A stretch of 20,014 nt of DNA from an uncultured Prevotella sp. (lineage in GTDB: Bacteria; Bacteroidota; Bacteroidia; Bacteroidales; Bacteroidaceae): positions 1 through 20,014 of the forward strand of contig ONQK01000200.1 of assembly GCA_900319895.1 (NCBI GenBank). Direction: 5' to 3'. Made by a program: the position numbers and the translations under genes. Under the pieces are notes generated by a model, which was given only the letters and a program-made list of their open reading frames with translations, was not told the origin of the DNA and made no database searches. This document shows, piece by piece, positions 1 through 8,185 of the stretch. How positions within the stretch are numbered: the stretch's first letter is position 1; each line of letters starts with the position of its first letter.

Positions 1-40
1 GCCCGTCGCGCGCGCCCAGGGTCCAGTTCGTCTCATTCAT
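1..40 (-). CDS. Possible start of a leftward gene (AzlC-like permease?), partial
   Basis: An ATG at 40-38 on the minus strand opens a frame to the window edge reading MNETNWTLGARDG. The residues LGARDG resemble the N-terminal LRDG(L/I)PI stretch of AzlC-family branched-chain amino acid exporters, but only 13 residues are visible. The same frame has no alternative start upstream before a TGA, although it would read an Asn-rich stretch there. No Shine-Dalgarno sequence is seen, which is normal in Bacteroidetes. The gene would lie about 120 bp downstream of the tRNA and could be read through from it. The start is plausible; the family is a guess. Confidence 0.3.
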   Translation of the reverse strand, partial: MNETNWTLGARDG

Positions 41-46
41 ATTCTC

Positions 47-98
47 GTCGTATTGGTTGATCGGGTTGGTGTCGTATTGGTTGGTGTCGTTTCCGTTG
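47..98. repeat. Short direct repeat GTCGTATTGGTTG
   Basis: The 13-mer GTCGTATTGGTTG occurs exactly at 47-59 and 71-83, and a degenerate third copy (GTCGTTTCCGTTG) lies at 86-98. The copies sit between the tRNA-Arg 3' end and the possible leftward start codon at 40. Read leftward they give CAACCAATACGAC, directly upstream of that start. Their role is unknown; repeat slippage in an untranslated leader or protein-binding sites are both possible. Confidence 0.6.
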
Positions 99-158
99 GC
101 GTTCCTGCCAGGTTTTCATTTGCTGCGCTCTATACTGCTTTTGACTCCATAGAGAAAG

Positions 159-230
159 TACTCCCATCGGGAATCGAACCCGAATCAAAGGTTTAGGAAA
201 CCTGCATTCTATCCATTGAACTATGGGAGC
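159..230 (-). tRNA. tRNA-Arg (anticodon CCT)
   Basis: The reverse complement folds as a 72-nt tRNA. The acceptor arm starts GCTCCCA and ends TGGGAGT, with one G-T pair at the first position, followed by discriminator A. The D arm is GTTC/GAAT around AATGGATA. The anticodon loop is TTCCTAA with anticodon CCT, reading AGG (Arg). The T arm is TCGGG-TTCGATT-CCCGA. The outermost anticodon-stem pair looks mismatched (C opposite T). The 3' CCA is not encoded, so it must be added after transcription. A good promoter lies 38 bp upstream. Confidence 0.95.
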
Positions 231-267
231 ATCAACCCGTTTGTAACAGAGTTGTTGTTTTTCAGGT

Positions 268-299
268 GCAAAAATACAAGAATTTGGCGGCAATACAAA
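268..299 (-). promoter_or_regulatory. Bacteroidetes sigma-ABfr promoter of tRNA-Arg
   Basis: On the minus strand, TTTG (299-296) is followed after exactly 19 bp by TATTTTTGC (276-268). This matches the Bacteroidetes -33/-7 consensus TTTG-N19-21-TAnnTTTG. Transcription would start near 261, about 30 nt before the mature tRNA 5' end. Confidence 0.75.
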
Positions 300-507
300 A
301 TAATTATTTCAATTTTCAGGAAAAAAACTTATTTTTAGCTCCTTTCATCCTCTAGGCAAGTATTTTTCTTGAAAAAACAAAACCCAACAACATGTTTTTT
401 ACATATTTTATTGTTTTATTTTATCATTACATCCGTTTTTCTCCCTCAATTGTTGATTTGTGAACGTTAAATACTGTTTTTCTTATGGGATAACGATGGT
501 TTATATG

Positions 508-516
508 TATTTTTGC
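508..516 (+). promoter_or_regulatory. -7 element of the porUV operon
   Basis: TATTTTTGC matches TAnnTTTGY exactly. The start site would be near 523, about 25 nt before the ATG at 549. No clean TTTG sits at the -33 position. This placement also argues against the TTG at 513 as the start of the downstream protein, because that codon lies inside the promoter. Confidence 0.65.
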
Positions 517-548
517 AGGTAATTTTTAAAATTAAGCGAAAAGAAAAT

Positions 549-1253
549 ATGAGAATCAACATTTTACTTTGTGATACGTTTCCTGGTTTGCTTCCGGATT
601 ATATTCCCAGCTACACATCAATGTTTGAGAAATTGTTCACCAGTGTTTCCCAAGAGGTTGAATTGTCTGAGTATCGGGTATTGGACGGCGTTTTCCCGAC
701 GACAATAGACCCTGATGCCATTTATTTGATAACTGGCTGCAACAAAGCATCTTACGACAATGACGATTGGATTGTAAAGTTACGCCATTGGGTGGTTGAT
801 GCCATGGAAAAGCATGCCAAGTTGGTCGGAATTTGTTTTGGGCACCAAGTCATCGCCATGGCCCTTGGCGGTAAGACAGAGCGTTATGCCGGCGGCTGGG
901 GCACAGGCATCAGGAGTTCCCAAATCATTGACGAAGACATGAAAAGCCATTTCGGGAGCGATGACATTCGCCTGCTCTACAACCATCACGACCAGGTTGT
1001 GCAGTTGCCGTCAGGGGCGACCCCACTTGCCAGCAGCAGTTTTTGTCAATTTGAAGGGTTCCGGATTGGGGATCAAGTGCTCACATTTCAAGGTCATCCT
1101 GAATACACGCCAGAATATGCAATCCATCTACTGGAAAACCATGCCGACGGGGAAGACCCCGAAGTTTGTCGCAAAGCCCTTAAAAGCATTGGGCTATGGC
1201 AGCACCAAGGTGGGAAAGCAGCTGAATTCATTTTAAAAACATTAACAAAATAA
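549..1253 (+). CDS. Class I glutamine amidotransferase domain protein
   Basis: This 234-residue, probably cytoplasmic protein is a stand-alone GATase1 domain of the GuaA-like kind. The nucleophile Cys96 sits in GICFGHQ, and the catalytic His183 and Glu185 in QGHPEY complete a Cys-His-Glu triad. The segment YNHHDQV is also typical. Members release ammonia from glutamine or hydrolyse gamma-glutamyl bonds, and many free-standing members have no assigned substrate. ATG 549 is chosen over an in-frame TTG at 513 because 513 lies within the -7 promoter element. It is the first gene of the set, and the next gene begins 7 bp after its stop. The family is certain; the substrate is unknown. Confidence 0.88.
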   Translation: MRINILLCDTFPGLLPDYIPSYTSMFEKLFTSVSQEVELSEYRVLDGVFPTTIDPDAIYLITGCNKASYDNDDWIVKLRHWVVDAMEKHAKLVGICFGHQVIAMALGGKTERYAGGWGTGIRSSQIIDEDMKSHFGSDDIRLLYNHHDQVVQLPSGATPLASSSFCQFEGFRIGDQVLTFQGHPEYTPEYAIHLLENHADGEDPEVCRKALKSIGLWQHQGGKAAEFILKTLTK

Positions 1254-1260
1254 CACGTCA

Positions 1261-1878
1261 ATGAAAATTTTCGCAATTGGAATGAACTATGCCCTGCACA
1301 ACCAAGAGTTGCATGGGACATTGGAAAAGACAGAAGCCCCTGTCATTTTCATGAAGGCAGACTCAGCACTTTTAAAAGATGGGAAGCCCTTTTTCAAGCC
1401 CGACTTCATGGGGCGAATAGACTATGAGACCGAGGTGGTCGTGCGAATTTCCCGGCTAGGCAAAAGCATTTCCAAAGAATTTGCACATCGCTATTTCGAT
1501 GCAGTCACCGTAGGCATAGACTTTACTGCCCGCGACATGCAGAGCCAGTTCAAAAAATCCGGTCGTCCGTGGGACATCAGTAAAGGTTTCGACGGTTCCG
1601 CCGTCATCGGTGAATGGATTGACAAAGAGCGTTTGCCCGACATTCAGGACCTGCATTTCAGGCTGGATGTCGACGGGAAGACCGTACAAAGCGGGCACAC
1701 AGCAGACATGATGTACAGCGTAGCTGAAATCATCGAGTACATCAGTCGGTTTTACACCCTAAAGACCGGCGACATCATCTACACGGGCACGCCCGTCGGC
1801 GTTGGCCCCGTTGACGTGGAAAATCATCTTGAAGGATACCTTGAAGGCAATAAAATACTAGATTTTCACGTTAAATAA
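1261..1878 (+). CDS. Fumarylacetoacetate hydrolase (FAH) family protein
   Basis: This 205-residue protein has the size of single-domain FAH enzymes such as FAHD1-type acylpyruvases and oxaloacetate decarboxylases. The metal site is seen as Glu56 and Glu58 in DYETEV and Asp87 in GIDFTARD. Lys108 in SKGFD and the TGTPVGVGPV loop near residue 175 are also family hallmarks. Such enzymes cleave C-C bonds of acylpyruvates or decarboxylate oxaloacetate in the cytoplasm with Mg or Mn. It lies 7 bp after the amidotransferase and 20 bp before porU, so it is probably co-transcribed. Nothing in the sequence links it functionally to secretion. Confidence 0.88.
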   Translation: MKIFAIGMNYALHNQELHGTLEKTEAPVIFMKADSALLKDGKPFFKPDFMGRIDYETEVVVRISRLGKSISKEFAHRYFDAVTVGIDFTARDMQSQFKKSGRPWDISKGFDGSAVIGEWIDKERLPDIQDLHFRLDVDGKTVQSGHTADMMYSVAEIIEYISRFYTLKTGDIIYTGTPVGVGPVDVENHLEGYLEGNKILDFHVK

Positions 1879-1898
1879 GAAATAACGATAAAAACAAA

Positions 1899-4800
1899 GT
1901 GGATAACATTAGAAAACAATTTGCTGCGGTTGCCATTTTGCTACTGGCGGCAATACCAATTTCTGCGCAACAATTTTTCAATCTGGGGCCACGAGACACC
2001 AGGATTGACAGTGCATTGCCTTATTTTACGCATTCCGTTCAACTTCCCGACAATTATGCCGATTCAATCTACACCGTCAGCATCAAGTATCCGGAGTTCG
2101 TCGACTTGACGAAGGATGAAGTCAGGCGTTTACTGCAAATTGGAGGCGAGCAACTGCCTGCCCTGCCTCAGATTACGCAGCACGTCGTTGTGGAGCGCAA
2201 ACGGGGGAAGTTGGAGATTTCGTTTGTTCCACTTGTTTTCCAAGGGAAGAAGTACCAAAGACTCGTTCATTTCATGCTTGACATCAAATCCAGCCCCCTT
2301 AAGCGGTCGGTTCGACGTCGACACACAGCACGACACATTCCTGCAGCCGAGCGCTATGCCTCCAATTCTGTTTTAGCGCATGGCAAATGGGCAAAAATCA
2401 GAGTTCCCCAAACCGGAATCTACCAGTTGACAGCAGATTTAGTCAAGCGGGCCGGCTTCTCAGACCTCAACAAAGTCAAAATTTACGGTTATGGCGGTGC
2501 GCTACAAAACGAGCAACTGGTTCCTTCCGAATTGATGCAACTCGATGACTTAAAAGAAGTTGCGACATGCGTGGTGGATGGCAAACGCCTCTTCCACGCC
2601 AAAGGCCCCGTATCATGGAGTGCCCCGGATGCAGTGAGAAGGACACGAAACCCCTACTCCACCCACGGCTACTATTTTATAACAGAAAGCGACACATCCC
2701 CTTTAACCATGGACAGTGAGCAGTTTTTGAACTCATTCTACCCCTCGGCAGACGACTACCACTCACTGCATGAAATAGACAACTACGCATGGTTCCACGG
2801 CGGAAGGAATTTGTTTGAGAACACGCCCATCAACCTCAACACATCGAAGACATATGAGATAGCCACACCAGGGGACAACACCTCCGGGCAATTGTCAATA
2901 GGCATCTCAGCAGGCGGCAACAGTCGTGTGCAAATCGAGCTCAATGGCGATTTGCTAGGAGTGATGGACATCATTTTGGGCAATTACGACAAAGGAAATG
3001 CGACCTATAAAAACTATCAGGTCAACAATTTGACAGCAACAAACAACATCAGGCTAAGCACAATTTCCGGCGGTCCCGTCAGGTTAGACTACATTTCCTT
3101 GGCGGTCAGCCAACCCAAAAATGCGCCGCAACTCAGCGGCACCACATTCCCCACACCGGAATATGTATATAACATCACCCAGCAAAACCTGCACGCACAC
3201 ACGCCAGTAGACATGACCATCATCATCCCGACCTCACAAAAGCTGCTATCAGAGGCTCAGCGCCTGAAAGCTTTTCACGAACAACACGACAATATGAGTG
3301 TCAGGATCGTTCCCGCGGATGAGATTTTCAACGAGTTTAGTAGCGGCACGCCCGATGCAAACGCATATCGGAGATACATGAAGATGCTCTACGACAGGGC
3401 CACTACGGAAGAAGAAATGCCAAAATACCTGGTGCTCTTCGGCGACTGTGTCTGGGACAACAGGATGTTAACCAGCGACTGCTCAAACTTCAATCCAGAC
3501 GACTATCTGCTCTGTTTTGAGAGTGAAAATTCTTTTAACGAGGTATTTTGCTACGTCGACGACGGCTTCTTCTGCCTTTTGGACGACAACGAAGGCATCC
3601 GTCAAAAAGACCTGGACAAGCTGGACATCGCCGTGGGCCGCTTCCCAGTGACGACACCGGCAGAAGCAAAGACAATGGTGGACAAAATCATCCGATACGC
3701 CACGAACAAGGAAGCAGGCGCATGGCAAAACACCATAATGATTATGGGCGATGACGGCAACGGCAACTTGCACATGAGACAAGCCTATGAAGCCTCACTC
3801 CAAGTCGAGCGGCAGCATCCTGAATATTTGGTGAAACGTATCATGTGGGATTCTTACACGCGAGAATCATCGTCGACCGGGAATTCCTACCCCGAAGTTG
3901 AGCGTCTCATCAAACAACAGCAAGCAGACGGAGCCCTGATTATGGACTACGTCGGCCACGGCCAAGAAATAGGAATCTCGCATGAGCGCGTGCTGACGTT
4001 GAACGACTTTCAAAATTTCAACAACGCCAATCTGCCGCTGTGGATAACAGCATCATGCGACATCATGCCATTCGACGGCAGTACCAATAACATCGGCGAA
4101 ATGGCCGTCTTGAATCAAAAAGGCGGCGCAATCGCCTTTTTCGGAACCACACGAACCGTTTTTGCCAACTATAACAGAGTCATCAACATGGCTTTTCTGG
4201 AAGAAGTGCTGAAAGTCAACAATGGACGGCGGACGACACTGGGCGAGGCACAAATGAGGGCCAAGAACTCGCTTGTGACCACCCTGCGCGACACCACAGA
4301 AAACAAGCTGCAATATTCACTGCTCGGAGATCCTGCATTGGCATTGAACCTGCCCACCTACAAGATGGTCATCGACAGCATCAACGGCATCTCTGTCAAC
4401 CAAAAGGAAACCATCCAGCTCAAAGCCGGCTCCATAGCACATTTCTCCGGACACATCGAATACGAACAAGTGCTCGACGAACAGTTCAACGGAACGATGA
4501 GCGCAGTGGTCCGCGACACAGAGGAGCGCATTGTCTGCAAGCTCAACGACACCTCCAATGATGGTGCCACGAAGGCCTTTACCTATTACGACAGGCCTAA
4601 AACACTCTACAGCGGCTCCAACCAAGTGAAAGACGGCCGGTTCAGCTTCGAGTTCGCCGTCCCGATGGACATCAACTATGCCGATGCAGAAGGGCAAGTG
4701 AACTTGCACGCCGTCAGCAGCGACTACCACAAGTTGGCACACGGCTACTCAACAGACTTCCTGATCGGCGGGTCGGCAGACAACACCTCAGACCAAACCG

Positions 4801-5456
4801 GGCCGTCCATCTTCTGCTACTTAAACTCATCATCATTTATCAATGGCGACAAAGTAAACCCAACCCCTTACTTCGTGGCAGAAATCAGCGACAAAGACGG
4901 CATCAACGCGGCCGGAAGCGGAATTGGACACGACTTGGAACTGATTGTTGACGGGGACATGACCCGGACATACATCCTCAACAACTATTTCACCTTCGAT
5001 TTTGGCAGCTACACCAGTGGAAAAGCCCATTACCAAATCCCGGAACTGCCAGCCGGCCCGCACAAACTGATGTTCCGGGCATGGGACGTCCTCAACAACC
5101 CGTCGGTTTCAGAACTCTCATTCAATGTGGTCAGAGGCCTTGCCCCCAACGTGTTCGATGTCACCTGCACCACCAACCCAGCCACCACCTCCACCTCGTT
5201 TATCATTACCCACGACCGCACCAACAGCCCAATCGACATAGAGCTCGACATTTTTGATGCCAGCGGCCGCCTGCTCTGGAAACGCAGCGAAAATGGGGTG
5301 TCAGCAGGGAACACTTACACCATGGACTGGGATCTTTGCATCGACGGCGGCAACAAATTGAAGACGGGAGTTTACCTCTACCGCGTATCAATGTCATGCG
5401 ACGGCAGCAAGAAAATATCAAAAGCTAAGAAACTAATTATCATAGGCAATAAATAA
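1899..5456 (+). CDS. porU: Type IX secretion system sortase PorU
   Basis: This 1185-residue protein matches PorU in size, domain order and position. In the T9SS, PorU on the outer surface removes the C-terminal domain (CTD) of cargo proteins and joins them to anionic lipopolysaccharide. A signal peptide covers about residues 1-23, with likely cleavage at ISA|QQ. The C25 gingipain-like domain carries His687 in YVGHGQE and Cys720 in TASCDIMPFD, a 33-residue spacing as in gingipains, so the catalytic dyad is intact. The C-terminus (about 1095-1185) is a T9SS-type CTD with IFDASGRLLW, KTGVYLYRV and a basic end, KKLIII. GTG 1899 is the start; no ATG lies nearby, and it puts the signal peptide at the N-terminus. 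porV follows. Confidence 0.95.
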   Translation: MDNIRKQFAAVAILLLAAIPISAQQFFNLGPRDTRIDSALPYFTHSVQLPDNYADSIYTVSIKYPEFVDLTKDEVRRLLQIGGEQLPALPQITQHVVVERKRGKLEISFVPLVFQGKKYQRLVHFMLDIKSSPLKRSVRRRHTARHIPAAERYASNSVLAHGKWAKIRVPQTGIYQLTADLVKRAGFSDLNKVKIYGYGGALQNEQLVPSELMQLDDLKEVATCVVDGKRLFHAKGPVSWSAPDAVRRTRNPYSTHGYYFITESDTSPLTMDSEQFLNSFYPSADDYHSLHEIDNYAWFHGGRNLFENTPINLNTSKTYEIATPGDNTSGQLSIGISAGGNSRVQIELNGDLLGVMDIILGNYDKGNATYKNYQVNNLTATNNIRLSTISGGPVRLDYISLAVSQPKNAPQLSGTTFPTPEYVYNITQQNLHAHTPVDMTIIIPTSQKLLSEAQRLKAFHEQHDNMSVRIVPADEIFNEFSSGTPDANAYRRYMKMLYDRATTEEEMPKYLVLFGDCVWDNRMLTSDCSNFNPDDYLLCFESENSFNEVFCYVDDGFFCLLDDNEGIRQKDLDKLDIAVGRFPVTTPAEAKTMVDKIIRYATNKEAGAWQNTIMIMGDDGNGNLHMRQAYEASLQVERQHPEYLVKRIMWDSYTRESSSTGNSYPEVERLIKQQQADGALIMDYVGHGQEIGISHERVLTLNDFQNFNNANLPLWITASCDIMPFDGSTNNIGEMAVLNQKGGAIAFFGTTRTVFANYNRVINMAFLEEVLKVNNGRRTTLGEAQMRAKNSLVTTLRDTTENKLQYSLLGDPALALNLPTYKMVIDSINGISVNQKETIQLKAGSIAHFSGHIEYEQVLDEQFNGTMSAVVRDTEERIVCKLNDTSNDGATKAFTYYDRPKTLYSGSNQVKDGRFSFEFAVPMDINYADAEGQVNLHAVSSDYHKLAHGYSTDFLIGGSADNTSDQTGPSIFCYLNSSSFINGDKVNPTPYFVAEISDKDGINAAGSGIGHDLELIVDGDMTRTYILNNYFTFDFGSYTSGKAHYQIPELPAGPHKLMFRAWDVLNNPSVSELSFNVVRGLAPNVFDVTCTTNPATTSTSFIITHDRTNSPIDIELDIFDASGRLLWKRSENGVSAGNTYTMDWDLCIDGGNKLKTGVYLYRVSMSCDGSKKISKAKKLIIIGNK

Positions 5457-5511
5457 ACAAAAAAAACGTTTAACATAACAGCAATTGGCACCGGTGTCAG
5501 TTGAAAAAGAC

Positions 5512-6684
5512 ATGGACAGAATGAGAACAATAATGAGAATAAGCATTGCGGCAATGCTATTGAGCATCACCGCAAGAACGAACGCACAAGACAAGCGCAA
5601 CATGTACAACCCGGTTGAATATGCCGTCATCTCACAGACTATTGCCCCAGATGCCCGGGGAGCCGCCATGGGCGACGTGGGGGCCGCGACAGACCCAGAT
5701 GTGAACTCACAGTATTGGAACCCTGCCAAATACCCGTTCACCATCAGCCGCGCTGGGCTTTCCATCAACTATACGCCATGGTTGCGCTCATTGGTCAACG
5801 ACATCTTCCTGGGCTACCTCTCCGGCTACTACCGCATTGGCGACTATTCAGCCGTGAGCGGTTCCTTGCGATATTTCTCCTTAGGAGATGTCACCGACGA
5901 AGGGGGGACGATGACCGTCAGGCCATACGAAATGTCATTGGATGTAGCATATTCACTGATGCTGTCGGAAAAATTTTCATTGGGAGCTGCCGTCAGATGG
6001 ATTTATTCTGACTTGCGCTACACTTACAGCGAAGACACGGCGCCGGCCTCAGCTTTCGCGGCCGACTTGTCGTGCTACTACCAAAATTATGTGAATCTAG
6101 GCAGCCGCGAATGTCAATTGGGCTTAGGCTTGAACATCAGCAACATCGGTAGTAAAATCTCGTTCTATGGTGACGACAGAAGCCAGTTCATCCCGGCAAA
6201 CCTGCGCCTGGGCGCCTCCCTGATGATACCCATTGACGAATACAACCGCTTTTCAATCGCAGCCGATGCCAACAAATTCCTTGTGCCAACGGTTCCTCCC
6301 ATCGAAGAAGGCGAAGACGAAAACGACTACAGGGAGCGTGTCCGCACCCAATACGACGACGTGTCGTCCATCAGCGGAATTTTCAAAAGTTTCAACGACG
6401 CCCCCGGCGGCTTCAAAGAAGAGCTGCAGGAAATCAATTGGAGCATTGGTGCAGAATACGTCTACCATGACCAGTTCAGCGTGCGTGCGGGTTACCACCA
6501 TGAAAACGAGAACAAAGGCAACAGGACCTATTTCTCCGTTGGAGCAGGCTTCAGGATGAGCGTTCTCTCACTGGACGCAGGCTATCTCATTGCCACCACG
6601 AAGAGCAATCCGCTGGACCAGACGTTGCGCTTCTCATTAACATTCGACATGGACGGTCTCAGAGACCTTTTTAAACGTAAATAA
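5512..6684 (+). CDS. porV: Type IX secretion system outer-membrane protein PorV
   Basis: This 390-residue beta-barrel of the PorV/LptO (FadL-like) family has nearly the length of P. gingivalis PorV. PorV binds T9SS cargo as it leaves the Sov translocon and delivers it to the PorU sortase. A signal peptide (MRISIAAMLLSITA) ends near NAQ|DKRN. The family signature GAAMGDVGAATDPDVN..YWNPAKYPF follows, then alternating amphipathic strands. The stretch around residues 255-300 is acidic and polar, with several acidic residues in a row, and is probably a surface loop. Start ATG 5512 is preferred over the TTG at 5485; ATG 5521 is also possible. It lies 55 bp after porU and 17 bp before ispF. Confidence 0.94.
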   Translation: MDRMRTIMRISIAAMLLSITARTNAQDKRNMYNPVEYAVISQTIAPDARGAAMGDVGAATDPDVNSQYWNPAKYPFTISRAGLSINYTPWLRSLVNDIFLGYLSGYYRIGDYSAVSGSLRYFSLGDVTDEGGTMTVRPYEMSLDVAYSLMLSEKFSLGAAVRWIYSDLRYTYSEDTAPASAFAADLSCYYQNYVNLGSRECQLGLGLNISNIGSKISFYGDDRSQFIPANLRLGASLMIPIDEYNRFSIAADANKFLVPTVPPIEEGEDENDYRERVRTQYDDVSSISGIFKSFNDAPGGFKEELQEINWSIGAEYVYHDQFSVRAGYHHENENKGNRTYFSVGAGFRMSVLSLDAGYLIATTKSNPLDQTLRFSLTFDMDGLRDLFKRK

Positions 6685-6701
6685 GAAAAAACGTAGACAA
6701 G

Positions 6702-7190
6702 ATGAATTTTCGTATCGGAATGGGCTATGATGTCCATCAACTGGCAGAACGACGAGACCTCATCATTGGCGGTGTCAAGATTCCACATTCACTGGGCCTG
6801 CTCGGCCATAGCGATGCCGACGTCCTCATCCATGCCGTCTGTGATGCGCTATTGGGAGCCGCCAACCTGCGAGACATCGGCTTCCATTTTCCCGACACAT
6901 CAACAGCCACACTTGACATGGACAGCAAAATCATTCTTGAGAAGACCATGCAACTGCTAGAAGAACGAGGCTATGTGCTCGGCAACATTGATGCGACCAT
7001 CTGCGCTGAACGCCCGAAATTGAACCCCTACATCCCGCAAATGCAAGAATGCCTTGCACAAGTGATCGGGACATCAACAGACAACGTTTCCATCAAGGCA
7101 ACAACTACGGAGAAGTTAGGGTTTACGGGACGGCAAGAAGGAATTTCAGCCTACGCCGTCGCCCTCATCTATCGTCTGCCCAAAGAATAG
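6702..7190 (+). CDS. ispF: 2-C-methyl-D-erythritol 2,4-cyclodiphosphate synthase
   Basis: IspF converts CDP-ME 2-phosphate to ME-cyclodiphosphate and CMP in the non-mevalonate isoprenoid pathway in the cytoplasm. The 162-residue length is standard. The zinc ligands are visible as Asp10 and His12 in GYDVHQL and His44 in the HSDADVLIHAVCDALLGA segment. The C-terminal TTEKLGFTGRQEGI signature is intact. The ATG at 6702 gives the family's usual short N-terminus. It is the last gene of the rightward set, and the terminator follows within 30 bp. Adjacency to porU-porV is a Bacteroidales arrangement also known from Porphyromonas; a functional link to T9SS is not obvious. Confidence 0.97.
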   Translation: MNFRIGMGYDVHQLAERRDLIIGGVKIPHSLGLLGHSDADVLIHAVCDALLGAANLRDIGFHFPDTSTATLDMDSKIILEKTMQLLEERGYVLGNIDATICAERPKLNPYIPQMQECLAQVIGTSTDNVSIKATTTEKLGFTGRQEGISAYAVALIYRLPKE

Positions 7191-7210
7191 CACCTTATCT
7201 TTATCCAGAA

Positions 7211-7260
7211 GAAAAAACAGGCCCAACACCTTGTCCATAGGAAGTTGGGCCTGTTTCTTA
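7211..7260. terminator. Bidirectional terminator between ispF and the FKBP operon
   Basis: AAACAGGCCCAAC (7215-7227) and GTTGGGCCTGTTT (7244-7256) form a perfect 13-bp stem with a 16-nt loop. On the minus strand the stem runs into six T residues, so it is strongest for the leftward FKBP operon. On the plus strand the tail is TTTCTTA. It lies midway between the two converging stop codons. Confidence 0.9.
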
Positions 7261-7275
7261 TGCGCCAGCGACTAT

Positions 7276-8172
7276 TCAATCCAATTGAATCGTTGTAGGC
7301 ATCTCTTTTTTAGGTGCTTTTTTGATGTCTATCAGCTCTATATCGAAGATGAGCATACTCATTGGGGGAATATTTCCCGCTTCCCTGTCACCGTATCCCA
7401 GATAATGCGGGATATAGACTTCCCATCTGCTGCCCACGGGCATGTTCATCAACGCCTCTGCCCATCCTCCGATGACACGGCTGACCTCAAACTCGTCGGT
7501 CTCCGTATTATGTTTACTGGTCGCATCAAAAACCGTACCGTCAAGCAGCCGTCCCTCATAGCGTACCACCACCTTGTCGTAGACATCGGGCTTTTCTCCC
7601 TCGCCCTTTTTCAGGACTTTGTATTGAAGCCCGCTGGGCAGCACCACAACGTCTTTCTCCAACGCATTTTTTGCCAAGAATGCTTCGCCTTGGCGCTTGG
7701 TCTTCCCATACATCTGCTCTCTTTGATACCTGTGCGCCTGATCTTCCGTCATGTTCGTCGTATCATTTTCAAGTGCAGCGATAAAGCCTTTGGCAAACAT
7801 GTCCAGATGGATGGAGTCACTGCTGTTCCTGAATTGGTCACGCACGTTTTTGAGGATATTTTCATGAACCATGGTCGCCACGGACACCCCTGCCGCCTTG
7901 ATTCTCTCGTCTTCACGCTCCATCTTGTAGATGTTGTCCTGAAAACTTTTGATGAACAGAGGCATTTGCGCCTGGTCAATGCCATATTGCTCCATCAAAT
8001 AGCGCAAAAGTCCTTGCGTAGCCGCCATTCCAGAGGCATAGCTCAGCGAATCGGAACTGGTTTTGAGCTCCACCTTCGCCTTCTTCCTCTTTTTATCCTT
8101 CTTTGCCGCAAAAGCGGTATTAAAATAGGCTCCTGCTACAAAAGCAAGAGCCATGATCATCATTTGTCTCAT
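7276..8172 (-). CDS. Secreted FKBP-type peptidyl-prolyl isomerase (third of three)
   Basis: This 298-residue protein has a signal peptide (about residues 1-23, ending AFA before a very Lys-rich stretch), so it is probably periplasmic. An N-terminal Mip/FkpA-like helical dimerisation region starts at DSLSYASGMAATQGL. The C-terminal FKBP domain contains VVVRYEGRLLDGTVFD, VIGGWAEALMNMPVGSRWEVYIP and PPMSMLIFDIELI, with the usual aromatic pocket residues. The FKBP region is preserved, so activity as a proline isomerase or chaperone is likely. It is the last gene of the leftward operon, starting 13 bp after its paralogue. Start ATG 8172 is used; ATG 8163 would also leave a signal peptide. Confidence 0.9.
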   Translation of the reverse strand: MRQMMIMALAFVAGAYFNTAFAAKKDKKRKKAKVELKTSSDSLSYASGMAATQGLLRYLMEQYGIDQAQMPLFIKSFQDNIYKMEREDERIKAAGVSVATMVHENILKNVRDQFRNSSDSIHLDMFAKGFIAALENDTTNMTEDQAHRYQREQMYGKTKRQGEAFLAKNALEKDVVVLPSGLQYKVLKKGEGEKPDVYDKVVVRYEGRLLDGTVFDATSKHNTETDEFEVSRVIGGWAEALMNMPVGSRWEVYIPHYLGYGDREAGNIPPMSMLIFDIELIDIKKAPKKEMPTTIQLD

Positions 8173-8185
8173 CCTTCATCAATTT

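Larger units (their letters stand above)
231..548. other. AT-rich divergent intergenic region
   Basis: This stretch separates the leftward tRNA-Arg from the rightward amidotransferase gene. It holds the tRNA promoter at its left end and the promoter of the rightward operon at its right end. In between (300-500) it is very AT-rich, with no ORF, repeat or hairpin that I can support. Confidence 0.7.

Noticed and set aside
33..293. 86-codon minus-strand ORF across the tRNA
   Set aside because: It runs straight through the tRNA-Arg gene and its promoter, so it cannot be a real protein.
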